Shown: positions 48,054-58,993 of the stretch, one piece after another
How the letters are laid out: each line of letters starts with the position of its first letter
How positions within the stretch are numbered: the stretch's first letter is position 1
Assembly: GCF_030272615.1 (NCBI RefSeq)
Contig: NC_081409.1
Location: forward strand, 207,127,190-207,191,189
Origin: Cryptomeria japonica
Taxonomy: Eukaryota; Streptophyta; Pinopsida; Cupressales; Cupressaceae
DNA length: 64,000 nt
Direction of reading: 5' to 3'
Translations under genes and position numbers: made by a program
The notes under the pieces: model-generated
The model's input: the letters and a program-made list of their open reading frames with translations, nothing else
Databases searched by the model: none
What the model was told of the DNA's origin: nothing

Positions 48054-49980
48054 GAAATGAGGAAAAATAATTTAAGGCAAAAATTAGATGATAGTGATCA
48101 TATTTCCGAAGTTCCAATAATAGATTATGAGCGCTCTCGTGAAGAACATGTGGCCAAAAATAATGTTTTTTTATCACATCTAGGTTTGACAAACAAGCAA
48201 GTTGTAAATCCACTAAGTAGTATATTATTTAATGAAATTTAATAGGCAAGAGTTTTATGTACATAAGACATTATATAATATATTTTTTTGTTTTTCAGCC
48301 AAGAAAAACAGTGTAGAGAAAAAGCAGAGAAAAAACAAAAAGAAAGTAAAGATACAATGCGACCAACTTGTAGAAGCCAACATTTTTGTGACCCAACAAA
48401 TGTACTTGGTGAAAAATATAGTTGTGGTGATGTGCAATCTCACAAAGTACATGGCGATGTGCAACTTGATATACCCACATGGTGATGTGCAGCCTAATAT
48501 ACCACATAGTGATCTCTTAACACAAAGTCTAAGATATCGTTGAAAAACAAGAGAGCAAAGGAACAATGAATTTGCAAATGATTTATTCAAGTTTAAAGGA
48601 TGTGTTTGAAGTGAAATATGCAGAGACCACTACTGATCTATCTACTCATGCCACACATAATGTGGTAGAGGAGCATGAAGTTCTAGTGGCTCAGAGTGAA
48701 GTTGTTGCATCTGCAACTTTTGATGGAAGTACCGGATCAACTAGAAATATTGGTAGTGATTTAACAGAAGATGTGGCCTCTTTTGTTAAAAGAAAGATAT
48801 TGACTCAAGATTTATATAGATCTGTAGAGAAGAATGAAAAAGAAAAAGAACTAGAAGGGAGGAAGGCGTTCTTGGTTGAGGTGTCAAGAGATGGTGAACC
48901 CACTGGGAAAAATGCTGCAAGGTGGGCCACTGAGTTGGGCTTAAGATGTAGGGCCCATTTGGATACATGTAAATCAAATTTTGAAGACCAAGATCCACAA
49001 AGTGTGGAAATTGTTATTCAAAAAATGGAAAATACCTTTGACACTATAGGTGGACAAATCTCAAGAAAATATTGTAAAAACAAGATGAGACTTTTGATGA
49101 ACAATTTTAGATACAATTGTAGAAAAGAAATCATGGAGGGAAAAGAGAGGTCTGACTACTCCACTCTATCTCCAAAACAGTGGGAGGCATTGAAAGAAAT
49201 CATACGTTCTGAAGAATATTTGACAATAAGTCACAAAGGCAAGAGAGCAAGAGATAATGTGAGCGCTGAATATATGTCATTTGGCCGAGGTGAGTTGCAA
49301 GACAAAAATGGAAAAATTAGGAGTAAGTGTATGGATTTTTGGTTCAATCTACATTATGTTATTTAATTAAATGTTTTTTGGATTGACTATATGTTAAAAT
49401 TTACATTGTATTTTAGGTGGAAAACAGTAATAGAGAAGCAGGTAGTTTGAAGTGCAAATTTAGTTCATCCACAAAGATTTCACATCCATCTATTGAACGC
49501 CCTATAAGAGCCTCACAAAATCATGTCAACTCAAATGAAGGGTTACAAGATATAATGAGTTGCTTACACAATCTCATTGAGAAAGTTTCACAGTTGGCTG
49601 CCTCTGTTAAGCCTATAATTTCTGCATGGAATGACCATGATTCCATTGATTCAGATCATGTAAGAGTCAATCCCTCAATATTTTGATTCTTACCTATATC
49701 ATCTTTATATTGTATTTTGAATATGTATGCAAATGTATTTTGATTATATAAATAACAATGAATCTATGAAATTTTGCCTTTTGTTGACTATTTTTTAAAT
49801 GAATCTCCTCACATGGACAATTTTTTAAATTACATGTAGAGAAATTTTATCAAAGAAACAAAAAAACAAAAATACCTTGATGCCAATAGAGCTACTAATA
49901 TTGATAGTGATGATGATGAATTCAAGTAGTATGTGAATGATATTCATAGTAGTAGATGTGCTCAACTTGAGGTCAGTGCT
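48054..49980 (+). pseudogene. CACTA second gene, Ptta/tnpA-like
   Basis: The exon behind CATCAG (48053) encodes EVPIIDYERSREEHVAKNNV and FLSHLGL, a pattern common in ORFs accompanying plant CACTA transposases. The next exon (about 48299 on) is Lys-rich (AKKNSVEKKQRKNKKK) and then RPTCRSQHFCDPTN in another phase. A long open frame (48566-49366) holds a domain like Transposase_24: GKNAARWATELGLRCRAHLD, YCKNKMRLLMNNFRYNCRKE and LSPKQWEALKEIIRSEEYLT followed by SHKGKRARDN. Exons behind TTTTAG (49415) and ATGTAG (49840) complete it (LQDIMSCLHNLIEKVSQLAA, ANRATNIDSDDDEF). In En/Spm the second protein binds the subterminal repeats and assists transposition. Stops are few, so this is the best preserved gene of the window, but the exons do not form one clean frame. 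Confidence 0.7.
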
Positions 49981-50088
49981 ATGAAAGCTTTACTTTTCTT
50001 TTGTCTTTTAGTATTTATTTTTTCTTTTGTGCCAACATACTTCTGATGATCAAGTTGAATATTTAATCAAATTAAAAATAACATTCAT

Positions 50089-51383
50089 TGTAATGTCCCT
50101 ACTTTTAAATATAATTTAATAAAAAATTATAATAATAATATATATTCATAATACATAAGAAATTAGTATGCTTATAGTCCAAACCATGTTATTACTACCA
50201 GTACTTAAGAAGATGGGAATGAGATGTTCTAAAGAGGGGTAGATTAAATCCAAGCAATAGGTTAAGTCCCAAGAGAGGGTGGGGATCAACGACCCATAAG
50301 CCTTGAGGGTATAGACGCAAGATAGGTAAAGGCTTGGATCTATAAACTTTGAGGGAACCTATTGTATTTGGTCTCTAAGTGCTTTGGTAACATACATATC
50401 CTCCTCCTTCCTTAAAGCTAAAGTAGTAACAGAGGTTGGTACATTGAATTAATAATTAGGGATTAGGGATGAAAGAATTAATTATCTAGTATGATAAATT
50501 GATAATTTATTCTTTAATGAGTGATAAATAATTTGAACTATGACAACATCAAATAGGGAACATCACAAAATCTCTGGCCCCTATGCACAACACAAGTTTG
50601 CAAATCAGTCCTAAAGCATGATGACTGGGAAATTAATGGACATGTTGTATTTAAGTTTGATAATTTGATATATAACAAAGACAATCTATATGAACCATTT
50701 AATAAACAATAATTTTTTATACTTTTTAAAACTATTAGATAAGCTTCCATACATGAAGTTGATCATAGATAACTAATCTATGCAGTACAAATAAGTTTTT
50801 TCTAGATTATTTTTAGTGGTATCTGTGGTTAAGTCGGCCCAAAGCAAGAAACTGCCATTTGCATATTTAGGTGGCACGATTAGAAGTCAACAATTAGAAA
50901 CAACACCATTATTTGCATACTTCCAAGGAATAATTAGACACAACAATTAATCATCATCCCCATAAGAGACAAAGAGAAGACTGATAACATAAGTTTATAG
51001 TTGTATCAGGGACAATAGAACAGTATTTCCATAATATTAACCAGAACATTGTCATTGCATAATCCCCACAGTTATTTGAGACATAGCAAAGATATTATAT
51101 GCTATCAATTTGATAGGGACCATACATTATGAGTTATGAGTATCACTTTCATCATAACCCAATAATAGTTGTAGATCATATATCACTTTAGATATCAACC
51201 GTACTAATTAGAGGGATAAATATATCGATATAGCAAATTATAACCATCATTCTTAGTGTAAGTGGTAACTATAATTGTAGAAATCAGTTCTCATGAAGGT
51301 TTTGAGTTAATTACTTAAAAAAAGAAGTCATTTGTGATTAAATAATTCCTTATTCTTAAGAATTCATAAGAAGGGACATTACA
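50089..51383 (-). repeat. LTR, 1295 bp, TGTAATGTCCCT...AGGGACATTACA
   Basis: The ends are a perfect 12-bp inverted repeat, starting with TG and ending with CA in either direction. TTCAT precedes it on the left and ATATT follows on the right, so there is no direct duplication across this unit; that fits one LTR of a larger element rather than a solo LTR or a TIR transposon. It contains no open frame of note. Confidence 0.65.
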
Positions 51384-51549
51384 ATATTCACCAACATTCC
51401 ACACCAAGAAATTCAAGCAACCTTATCTATTGTAGATAATATCACAAGGAATTGATACCCACAACAATATGTTCTACATCTTGCACAAAAGAAAGCAAAG
51501 TCTATTGTATTACATTAACAAAGTCTTGATAAATTCTTACAGAGATCTA
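51384..51549 (-). other. Polypurine-tract side and 3' untranslated part of the minus-strand element
   Basis: Next to the LTR the minus strand reads GGAATGTTGGTGAATAT, a plausible polypurine tract. The remaining bases are non-coding and were contiguous with 58825 onward before copia-2 inserted. Confidence 0.5.
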
Positions 51550-52125
51550 AAACTTCTTGGTATTATGTGAATTGTTATTAGGACATGATGACATTGTATG
51601 TTGTCATTGATGTCAATATGCTGAAGAAGAGAGAATTGGTATGTTACCAAGAACCGGTAAATGTGAGAACCGGTATAACATTGTGAACTGGTATATGTGC
51701 CAAAGTGAAGCGGTGTGTTTGTTCAAGGTGAACCGGCATGTGGTTATGGGAACCGGTACTTGGAAGCTTTGTATGACTACCGGTTGGTAGTCTCAACTTC
51801 AGGGTTTCTAGTTGAAGTACTTCAAACCTGTGTGACTCAACAAGTGACTTTGTGTGATGAATTAGCATTGTAACGAAGAACAAATCATGTTGCCATGTTA
51901 TCCTTGTACGCATGAAGGATCTTGCATGAAGGAGATTGTTCCTATCTACCTCGAGAATGTGCAAAGTCTGTAAATAGTGATAACACATGATGGGTTATCA
52001 GCCGCCATGAAATCGGTGGAAAACAAATGATGGAGAACATCTTGAGATTGGTTCAAGACTGTTGCATTTAATGCAATGTGCTCAACGATAAGGATTGAAC
52101 AGTTTGAATTGCTTAACCTAACAAG

Positions 52126-52142
52126 TTTAGGGTTTAGGGTTT
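52126..52142 (+). promoter_or_regulatory. TTTAGGG (telobox-like) run in the copia-2 LTR
   Basis: Two full TTTAGGG units plus TTT. The 3' LTR has one unit fewer (57903-57912) and the copia-3 LTR has two again (about 63036-63052). Teloboxes are known plant promoter elements; a role here is inference. Confidence 0.5.
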
Positions 52143-52389
52143 ATGCTACCAACCTATCTGTTTCCTATAAGGTCAATGTTGTGTTTCTTTCTAAGGTTCT
52201 TGACAAAATTTGTGTGTGTGTATCCAAGAGAAGAGATACAAGATTCTTGGCAAACCAGAGGAGAGAAGTGATACCTGCAGAGTGTTAGTGCAGAAGGTGA
52301 AGAGGAGCTAAAGCGGATCTACATTGGCATTGAGTGTTGTTACCATATCATTGTAATACCTGTTGATCTCTAACCACTTCAACAATTAG

Positions 52390-52700
52390 GAAATCCCTTA
52401 ACAGGGTAGCTTTAACTAGCTTACTGTAAATCCTTTAACAGGGTGACTCAAAACCATTGAGTTCTTGAAATCCTCTAACAAGGTAACCTTTAACAGGGTT
52501 TAAACCTTAACTGGGTATTCTAGCCATCCCTTAACCAGGTGATCACTAACAAGATCGGTTCCTAATAGAACCTTTTGTATCAGTCTTTAACTAGACAAGG
52601 CTCCTAACAGAGCGGACTTCTAAAGAGTTCAAAAATAGCTTGTGGGTATTCATCCCCATCGTGCTTTTTCCCAGCTGGGTTTCCATGTGAAAAATCTGTG
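52390..52700 (+). other. Hairpin array in the copia-2 5' LTR
   Basis: A dozen short hairpins in a row with TTAAC or CTAAC loops: for example CCCT-TAAC-AGGG (52395), AGCT-TTAACT-AGCT (52408), GTCT-TTAACT-AGAC, GGTTC-CTAATA-GAACC and GCTC-CTAACA-GAGC, closing with the palindrome CCCAGCTGGG (52670). It lies in the 3' third of the LTR, probably in the R-U5 leader of the transcript. Confidence 0.65.
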
Positions 52701-53054
52701 TCATGTTTGGTGTTATTCATGTGATGGTTTAAGTGATTTGTGTCTGAAGGTAAATCATGTTGATCTAGCTGTTTATATATATATTTGATGATAGATTATC
52801 TGTTCATGCACTAGGGTGAAATGGAAATGAAGTATTAGATTGTATGCAAAGATAAGTGTCAACCGTTTTATGCTTGTCTTAGTTATTCTGGGTTTTGCCG
52901 GTTGTACTTTGTTTAAGATCGGTGTTACTATTTGTCTGTCAAAGCACAATGTCTGCTGACAAAACAGTTTAGGATTGTGTTTTTGTCTATACTGATTCAA
53001 CCCCCCCCTCTCAGTACCGGTTTGGTACTATCTGTTCATCATTAAGTTATCAAT

Positions 53055-53066
53055 TGGTATCAGAGT
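53055..53066 (+). other. Primer binding site of copia-2, tRNA-Met type
   Basis: TGGTATCAGAGT, two bases behind the LTR; the usual copia site ends in C. Confidence 0.9.
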
Positions 53067-53120
53067 AACCAAGTCCTCTGTGTTATAAGCTTAACCGCTT
53101 GAGGAAAAGATCCCAGTCTA

Positions 53121-56100
53121 ATGATGAAGAGGGAAGGTCCAAAGTTCAACATAGATAATTTCAGTATATGGAAAGACAAAATGAAAATATACATCAGAAG
53201 CATGGGTGCTCAACACTGGAGCTATGCTGAGAATGTTTATGTTGCCCCTAACGGTACTCTCACCGATGACCAAAATAGAGAGATGCAGGAGAATGGGTAA
53301 GTCATGGAAGCCCTAATTAGTAGTTTATCTGAAATTGAGTTTATTGATGTCCACGATAAAGTAAATCCCAAAGAAGTATGGGATACTCTTGAGAATATCT
53401 ATGGCGGTGATGAGAATGTAAAACAAGCTAAGGAAGAAAGTCTTAGAGGGAAGTTTGAAGACATGCAGATGGTTGAAGGTGAGACCATTCAATAGTATGG
53501 AATAAGAATCAAAACTATTGTTGGAGATATCAAGAGTGCAGGTGGTAAAATGGAAGATTCCACTGTGGTAAGCAATGTACTGAGATCCTTATTACCGGTC
53601 TATACAATAAGGGTTACTATTATTCAGGAGTTGAGATCAATATACAAGACTAAAGTATCCCTAGACTCCATCATCGCAAAGTTGATAGCCTATGAGCTAA
53701 ATAGTTTTGATGGCAGTGTTCAAAAGACTGAATCAACTTTTAAAGCTTCTGCTATACCATCCAGAAAAGGAAAAGAAGCTAGCACTAGTGGTGAACCAAG
53801 ACAGAGAAGAGAAACGGATGATGAGGAGATTCTGATGGCATTTGAAGCTCTTCTTGCTAGGAAACTTCCTAATGGAACTGGTAAATACAGAGGTAAGCTC
53901 CCTTTGAAATGATTTTCTTGTAATCGGATAGGACAAATTGCTATAAACTGTCCTAATGGTGACAACAAGGACAAACCGAAAAGGTTCAAGAAATTCAAAG
54001 GAGGAAACCAGAGAAACTATTTTGTGGCAGTTGATGAAGGTGTCACAGATGAGGAGTCAAAAAATGAAGATAATGAAGATATTGTGTTTGTTGTTATCAA
54101 GGAAGATGTGTCAGACAGGAAGGCTCTTGTCTCCCGCTTTGACAATTCCAATGAGTGGATTATTGACAGTGGCTGTTCTCACCATATGACTTGTGACTGG
54201 GGCAAGTTTCTATCCTTGGAAGTGTATGATGGTGGTGTGGTTCAGTTTGGTAATGATGCACCATGTATGGTCAAAGGCAGAGGGTCCATCTATCTGAACG
54301 GAAAGAGTAGTGTTGACAATGTGTATTGGGTTGATGGTCTCAGACACAACCTTCTGAGTGTTGCCCAACTGAATGATAGTGGTCTCACTCTAGAATTCAA
54401 GAATGGAGTTTGCAAAATCAAAGCAAAGAATGGTGAATTGGTGGCCACCGGTATGCAGACCAAAGGTAATCTATTTCAGCTGAATGCAAATATAAGTACA
54501 TGTCCTATGGCTAAATTTGATGATAGCTGGATATGGCATAGGAGACTCTGCCATGTAAACTTTGATAACATTGTGAAGGCTAGTAAGATCAAGGGAGTTA
54601 GAGGGTTGCCGATGCTGAGGAAACTAGAAACTACCTTGTGTAGAGAGTGTCAACTGGGGAAAATGTCTTCCTTAATCTTTAAAGGTAAACGTTTCATTGC
54701 TGACAATTTGCTTGATCTTGTGCATACTGATTTGTGGTCCTATGAAAACTAAGAGTGTGTAGGGTGATAGGTACTTCATGATTCTCATGATGACTACTCA
54801 AGAATGGTGCGGGTCACATTCTTGAAAGATAAGTCTGAAGCTTTTGTAAAGTTCAAAGCTTTCAGAGCATTAGTGGAGAAGGAAAGCGGTAAAAGGATCA
54901 AGTGCCTGAGAACTGATCAAGGGGGGGAATTCACTTCCAGTGAATTCAACAAGTACTATGAAGAACATGGCATCAAGAGGAAACTATCCGCCCCTCAAAC
55001 TCCATAGAAAAATGGCCTAGCAAAGAGGAAAAATCAAACTGTGGTTGAAGCAGCACGAACAATGCTGATTCAAGGAAAGGTTGCTCACACCTTTTGGAGA
55101 GAAGCGGTGAGCACTGCAGTCTACACAATGAATCGGGTACTCATCAAGAAAGGTAAGGATAAAACTCCTTATGAGTATTAGACCGGTAAGACACCTATGG
55201 TTAGCTACTTTAGAGTGTTTGGTAGCAAATGTTACATCAAGAGGAGAAAACACCAGAGAAAATTTGATGCGAAATGTGATGAGGGAATATTCCTAGGGTA
55301 TTCCACCAAGAGCAAAGCTCTCAAGTGTTTCAATAATAGGACTCAGAGAATTATGGAAAGAATCAATGTAAGAGTTGATGAAACCTCTAATTAAATGGAG
55401 GAAACTGATAGTGAGAAAGCGGTAAATGAACCGGTTGTAACCTTCTGAGAACTGGTTGTCAGTCAACCAAGTACCAGTAACAGTGTTCCTACACCGGTAG
55501 ATGTAGATGCTGATACTAATGGGGATGAGGATGAAGAAGAAAAGCAAGAGGAATCTATCAAGACCATTCCTCGGTATGTCAAGCTGAATCATGATCCTAA
55601 GCAGATCATAGGAGATAAGGATGCAAGAATCCTTACAAGAAGAAAGGTCAGAGAAAACTCATGTATGATCTCTGAATTTGAGCCTAAATCATTCAAAGAG
55701 GCACATAAAGATGAAGACTGGTTCAAGGCAATGGAAGAGGAACTTGACTAGATAGAGAGAAATGGTACATGGTCTTTGGTACCTAGACCGGAGAGTAAAA
55801 ATGTTGTCGGTACCAAATGGGTTTTCAGAAATAAGCTGAATGAGGATGGCACAGTGATTAGAAACAAAGCCAGACTGGTGTGTAAAGGATATGCCCAAGA
55901 AGAAGGAGAAGACTATGGAGAAACCTTTGCTCCTCTAGCTAGATTGGAAGGAGTTCGTATGCTTCTTGCATATTTAGCTTTTAAAGGATTCAAAGTATAT
56001 CAAATGGATGTAAAATCTGCATTCCTAAATGGTGTACTTGAAGAGGTGTATATAGAGCAACCAGACGGCTTTGCCCTATCTGAAGATAGTGACATGGTGT

Positions 56101-57087
56101 GTAGGCTACATAAAGCCTTATATGGTCAAAAGGAGGCACCTCGAGCATGGTATGAATGTCTGCACTCCCATCTTGTGAAGATTAGTTTTGAGAGAACAAG
56201 TGAAGATAGCAATATCTACTTGAAGTCTGAATTAGATCAGATCTTGATCTATGAGGTATTTTTTGATGACATTATCTTTGGTGGAGATGACAAGATGAGT
56301 CATGAGTTTTTAGATGAGATGAAGAAAGAGTTTGAGATGTCACTCATAGGGGAGATTAAGTTCTACATTGGACTGCAGATTCTGTAGATGAAAGATGGAA
56401 TCTTTATCACTCAGTCCAAGTATTTCAAAGTGGTGTTGAAGACCTTTGGCATGGAAGATAGCAAACCAGTTGGTACATCGATGGTGATTGGTTGTAAACA
56501 ATCCAAAGAGGATGACTCAGCATTGGTTGATGAGAAGGAATATCGATCAATGATTCGTAAGTTGCATTATGTAGTTGCACATGCAGTTGGCATTACTGCA
56601 AGGTTCCAAAAAAGTCCAAGAGAATCCCACTTGGTTGCAGTCAAGCAGATTCTTAGGTATCTCAAGGGAACTATTGATTATGGATTGTGGCATCCATATA
56701 TCAAGTATGAGTAAGAAGTAGAGTTGTATCTCTCAATCTACAGTGGAAGTAGAGTATGTTGCAGCTTTCATGAACTGCACTCAGACAATTTGGATGAAGC
56801 ATCTATTAAATGGCTTCAAAGTTCCTGTATCTGAACTGATAAGTATATTTTGTGACAATACCAGTGCAATTAACATCTCCAAGAATCCGGTTTTGCATTC
56901 TAGAACCAAGCACTTTGAGCTTAAGTATCATTTCTTGAGGGAAAATGTTTTGAACAAAGAGATTGCACTGGAACATGTTTCTAGTAACAAGCAGTTAGCA
57001 GATATATTCACCAAGCCTCTCCCAAAGGATACATTTATGTACTTAAGAGGTGAATTAGGGGTGTTGCCCCTTCAGGAGGTAAACTAA
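53121..57087 (+). pseudogene. copia-2 gag-pol pseudogene
   Basis: From ATG 53121 one frame runs to about 54750, broken by only three stops (53298, 53493, 53910). gag starts MMKREGPKFNIDNFSIWKDK. In the CCHC knuckle the first Cys is a stop (TGT to TGA, 53910) and the His is Gln (FSCNRIGQIAINCP). The protease DSG (IIDSGCSHHM, 54163) is intact. Integrase keeps HRRLCH, CRECQLGK, LVHTDL and LRTDQGGEF, but a shift lies at about 54735 and a stop replaces Gln in APQTP*KNG. Reverse transcriptase shows [20 protein letters not shown] and [11 protein letters not shown] (YVDD usual). In RNase H a deletion at about 56700-56720 removes the part with the first catalytic Asp and joins YGLWHPY directly to STVEVEYVAA. 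The end is EQLADIFTKPLP-like and complete. Confidence 0.92.
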
Positions 57088-57331
57088 AGGTATATGCTCC
57101 ACATCAGTCAAGTATTGCATAGTCAAATTTTTCCTCAGGATTGATGTGTTGAAGGATGCTACTCCTCAGGGGGAGCAGCATAATGGAATAGGGAAGCTTG
57201 TGCCTCCACTTTGGTATTGTTGTCAAAGGGGGAGAAGAAGTGAAGTGGAGAGATATCTATAGAGATTGGGGGAGAAGAAGTGAAGTGGAGAGATATCTTT
57301 GTATATTGCCATCAATGCCAAAGGGGGAGAT
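57088..57331 (+). other. 3' untranslated region and polypurine tract of copia-2
   Basis: The region has repeated GGGGGAGAAG words, including a near-exact tandem duplication of GGGGGAGAAGAAGTGAAGTG with GAGAGATATC (57229-57258 and 57269-57298). AAGGGGGAGATT at 57321 touches the LTR and is the tract used for plus-strand priming. Confidence 0.85.
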
Positions 57332-58819
57332 TGTTGGCATTATGTGAACCGGTATGAGGACATGATGACATTGTATGTTGTCATTGATTTCAATATGCTG
57401 AAGAAGAGAGAATCAGTATGTTACCAAGAACCGGTATATGTGAGAACCGATATAACACTGTGAATCGATATATGTGCCAAAGTGAAGCGGTGTGTTTGTT
57501 GAAGGTGAATCGACATGTGGTTATGGGAACCGGTACTTGGAAGCTTTGTATGACTAAAAGTTGGTAGTCTCAACTTTAGGGTTTCCAGTTGAAGTACTTC
57601 AAGCCTATGTGACTCAACCGGTGACTTTGTGTGATGAGTTAGCATTGTAACGAAGAACAGATTGTGTTGCCACATTAGCCTTGTGCGTGTGAAGGATCTT
57701 GCATGAAGGAGATTGTTCCTACCTACCTCGGGAATGTGCAAAGTCTGTAAACGGTGATAACGCGTGATGGGTTATCAGCTGCCATGAAATCAGAGTAAAA
57801 CAAACAATGGAGAATGTCTTGAGATTGGTTCAAGACTGTTGCATTTAATGCAATGTGCTCAATGATTAGGATTGAACCGTTTGAATTGCTTAACCTAACA
57901 GGTTTAGGGTTTATGCTACTGACCTATCTATTTCCTATAAGGTCAATGTTGTGTTTCTTTCTGAGGTTGTTGGCAAAATTTGTGTGTGTATCCAAGAGAA
58001 GAGATACATGATTCTTGCTAGACCAGAGGAGAGAAGTGATACCTGCAAAGTGCTAGTGCAAAAGGTGAAGGGGAGCTAAAGCGGATCTATATTAGCATTG
58101 AGTGTTGTTACCAGATCATTGTAATACCTGTTGATCTCTAACCACTTCAATAGTTGGGAAATCCCTTAACAGGGTAGCTTTAACCGACTTACTGTAAATC
58201 CTTTAATAGGGTGACTCAAAACCATTGAGTTCTTGAAATCCTCTAACAAGGTAACCTTTAACAAGGTTTAACCCTTAACCGGGTATTCTAGCCATCCCTT
58301 AACCGGGTGATCCCTAACAGGATCGGTTCCTAACAGAACTTATTGTATCATTCTTTAACTGGAAAAGGCTCCTAACAAAATGGACTTCTAAAGAGCTCAA
58401 AAATAGCTTGTGGGTATTCATCCCCACCATGGTTTTTCCCAGTTGGGTTTCCACATGAAAAATCTGTGTGTCATGTGTGGTGTTATTCATGTGATGGTTT
58501 AAGTGATTTGTGTTTGAAGGTAAATCATGTTGATCTATCTGTTTATATATCTTTGATGATTGATTATCTGTTCATGCACTAGGGTGAAATGGAAATGAAG
58601 TATTAGATTATATGAAAAGATAAGTGTCAACCGGTTTATGCTTGTCTCAGTTATTCTGGGTTTTGTCGGTTGTACTTTGTTTAAGACTGGTGTTACTGTT
58701 TGTCTGCCAAAGCACAGTGTCTGTTCACAAACCAGTTTAGGATTGTGTTTTTGTTTGTACTGATTCACCCCCCCCTCTTAGTACCGGTTTGGTACTATCC
58801 GTTCATCATTAAGTTATCA
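57332..58819 (+). repeat. 3' LTR of copia-2
   Basis: Starts TGTTGGCATTATGTG and ends TTATCA, followed by the target duplication AAACT. The hairpin array is at 58163-58447, including the perfect ACCC-TTAACC-GGGT (58271) and GATCC-CTAACA-GGATC (58309). Confidence 0.95.
58163..58447 (+). other. Hairpin array in the copia-2 3' LTR
   Basis: Same order of hairpins as at 52390. Here the GATCC/GGATC and ACCC/GGGT stems are perfect, while the GCTC/GAGC stem of the other copies has decayed to GCTC/AAAT. Confidence 0.65.
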
Positions 58820-58824
58820 AAACT

Positions 58825-58993
58825 ATCTGATGATGACTAGTATTACAAAACCTTCTCATATATATGAGAATCACGAGTCTTTTGAAATGAAGGGGTGCAC
58901 CCCTTTTGAACTAAAAAGATATCATTTGTTAAACTTAGACATAAACAAATTAGGTATGCCAATATGATTGATATAATCATCATCTTGGTAACA
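58825..58993 (-). other. 3' untranslated part of the minus-strand element
   Basis: Non-coding. It includes the perfect 16-bp palindrome AAGGGGTGCACCCCTT at 58890-58905. Confidence 0.45.

Larger units (their letters stand above)
31052..50088 (+). mobile_element. CACTA (En/Spm) DNA transposon, left part, interrupted by a LINE
   Basis: The left end is CACTAGTAGAAATATGAC at 31052, preceded by TAT as the probable 3-bp target site. Behind it come repeated AAATGACTA motifs. On the same strand lie the two typical CACTA genes in the usual order: a tnp2-type transposase (43746-46987) and a tnpA/Ptta-like gene (48050-49980). A LINE occupies 31620-38910. No right end (TAGTG with inverted subterminal repeats) is present up to 50088, where a minus-strand LTR element starts; the rest of the CACTA element is expected beyond that element, outside the window. 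Assigning the 31052 end to the same element as the genes is an inference from order and orientation. Confidence 0.7.
51555..53052 (+). repeat. 5' LTR of copia-2
   Basis: Starts TCTTGG (TGTTGG in the other copies, so the second base mutated) and ends TTATCA. It holds repeated ACCGGT words near the start (51650-51800), a telobox-like TTTAGGG run at 52126-52142, the hairpin array at 52390-52700 and a C-rich GATTCAACCCCCCCCTCTC end. Confidence 0.95.
51555..58819 (+). mobile_element. copia-2, Ty1/copia retrotransposon with target duplication AAACT
   Basis: LTRs at 51555-53052 and 57332-58819 are direct repeats; AAACT stands immediately before (51550-51554) and after (58820-58824). The primer site, gag, protease, integrase, reverse transcriptase, RNase H and polypurine tract (AAGGGGGAGA, 57321-57330) are in the normal copia order. 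Total length is 7265 bp. The LTRs differ by many C/T and G/A changes plus a 7-bp step in a TTTAGGG run. gag-pol has stops, a frameshift and a deletion, so this copy is dead although its ends are complete. Confidence 0.95.

Noticed and set aside
50800-50830. TTTTTAGTGG as a possible right CACTA end
   Set aside because: It lies inside the 1.3-kb LTR, lacks the TTTCTACTAGTG match to the left end and has no AAATGACTA-type repeats.
50089-51383. DNA transposon with 12-bp terminal inverted repeats
   Set aside because: There is no target duplication on both sides, no transposase, and TG...CA ends with a purine-rich tract on one side; an LTR explains it better.
52076-52288. 70-codon frame repeated in the copia LTRs (again at 62984-63208)
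   Set aside because: It recurs only because the LTR recurs; the 57843-58050 copy has lost it, and the amino-acid text is not protein-like.
58890-58905. 16-bp palindrome AAGGGGTGCACCCCTT as a terminator or protein site
   Set aside because: A single palindrome in non-coding plant DNA without repeats or context; noted in the annotation but no function can be claimed.
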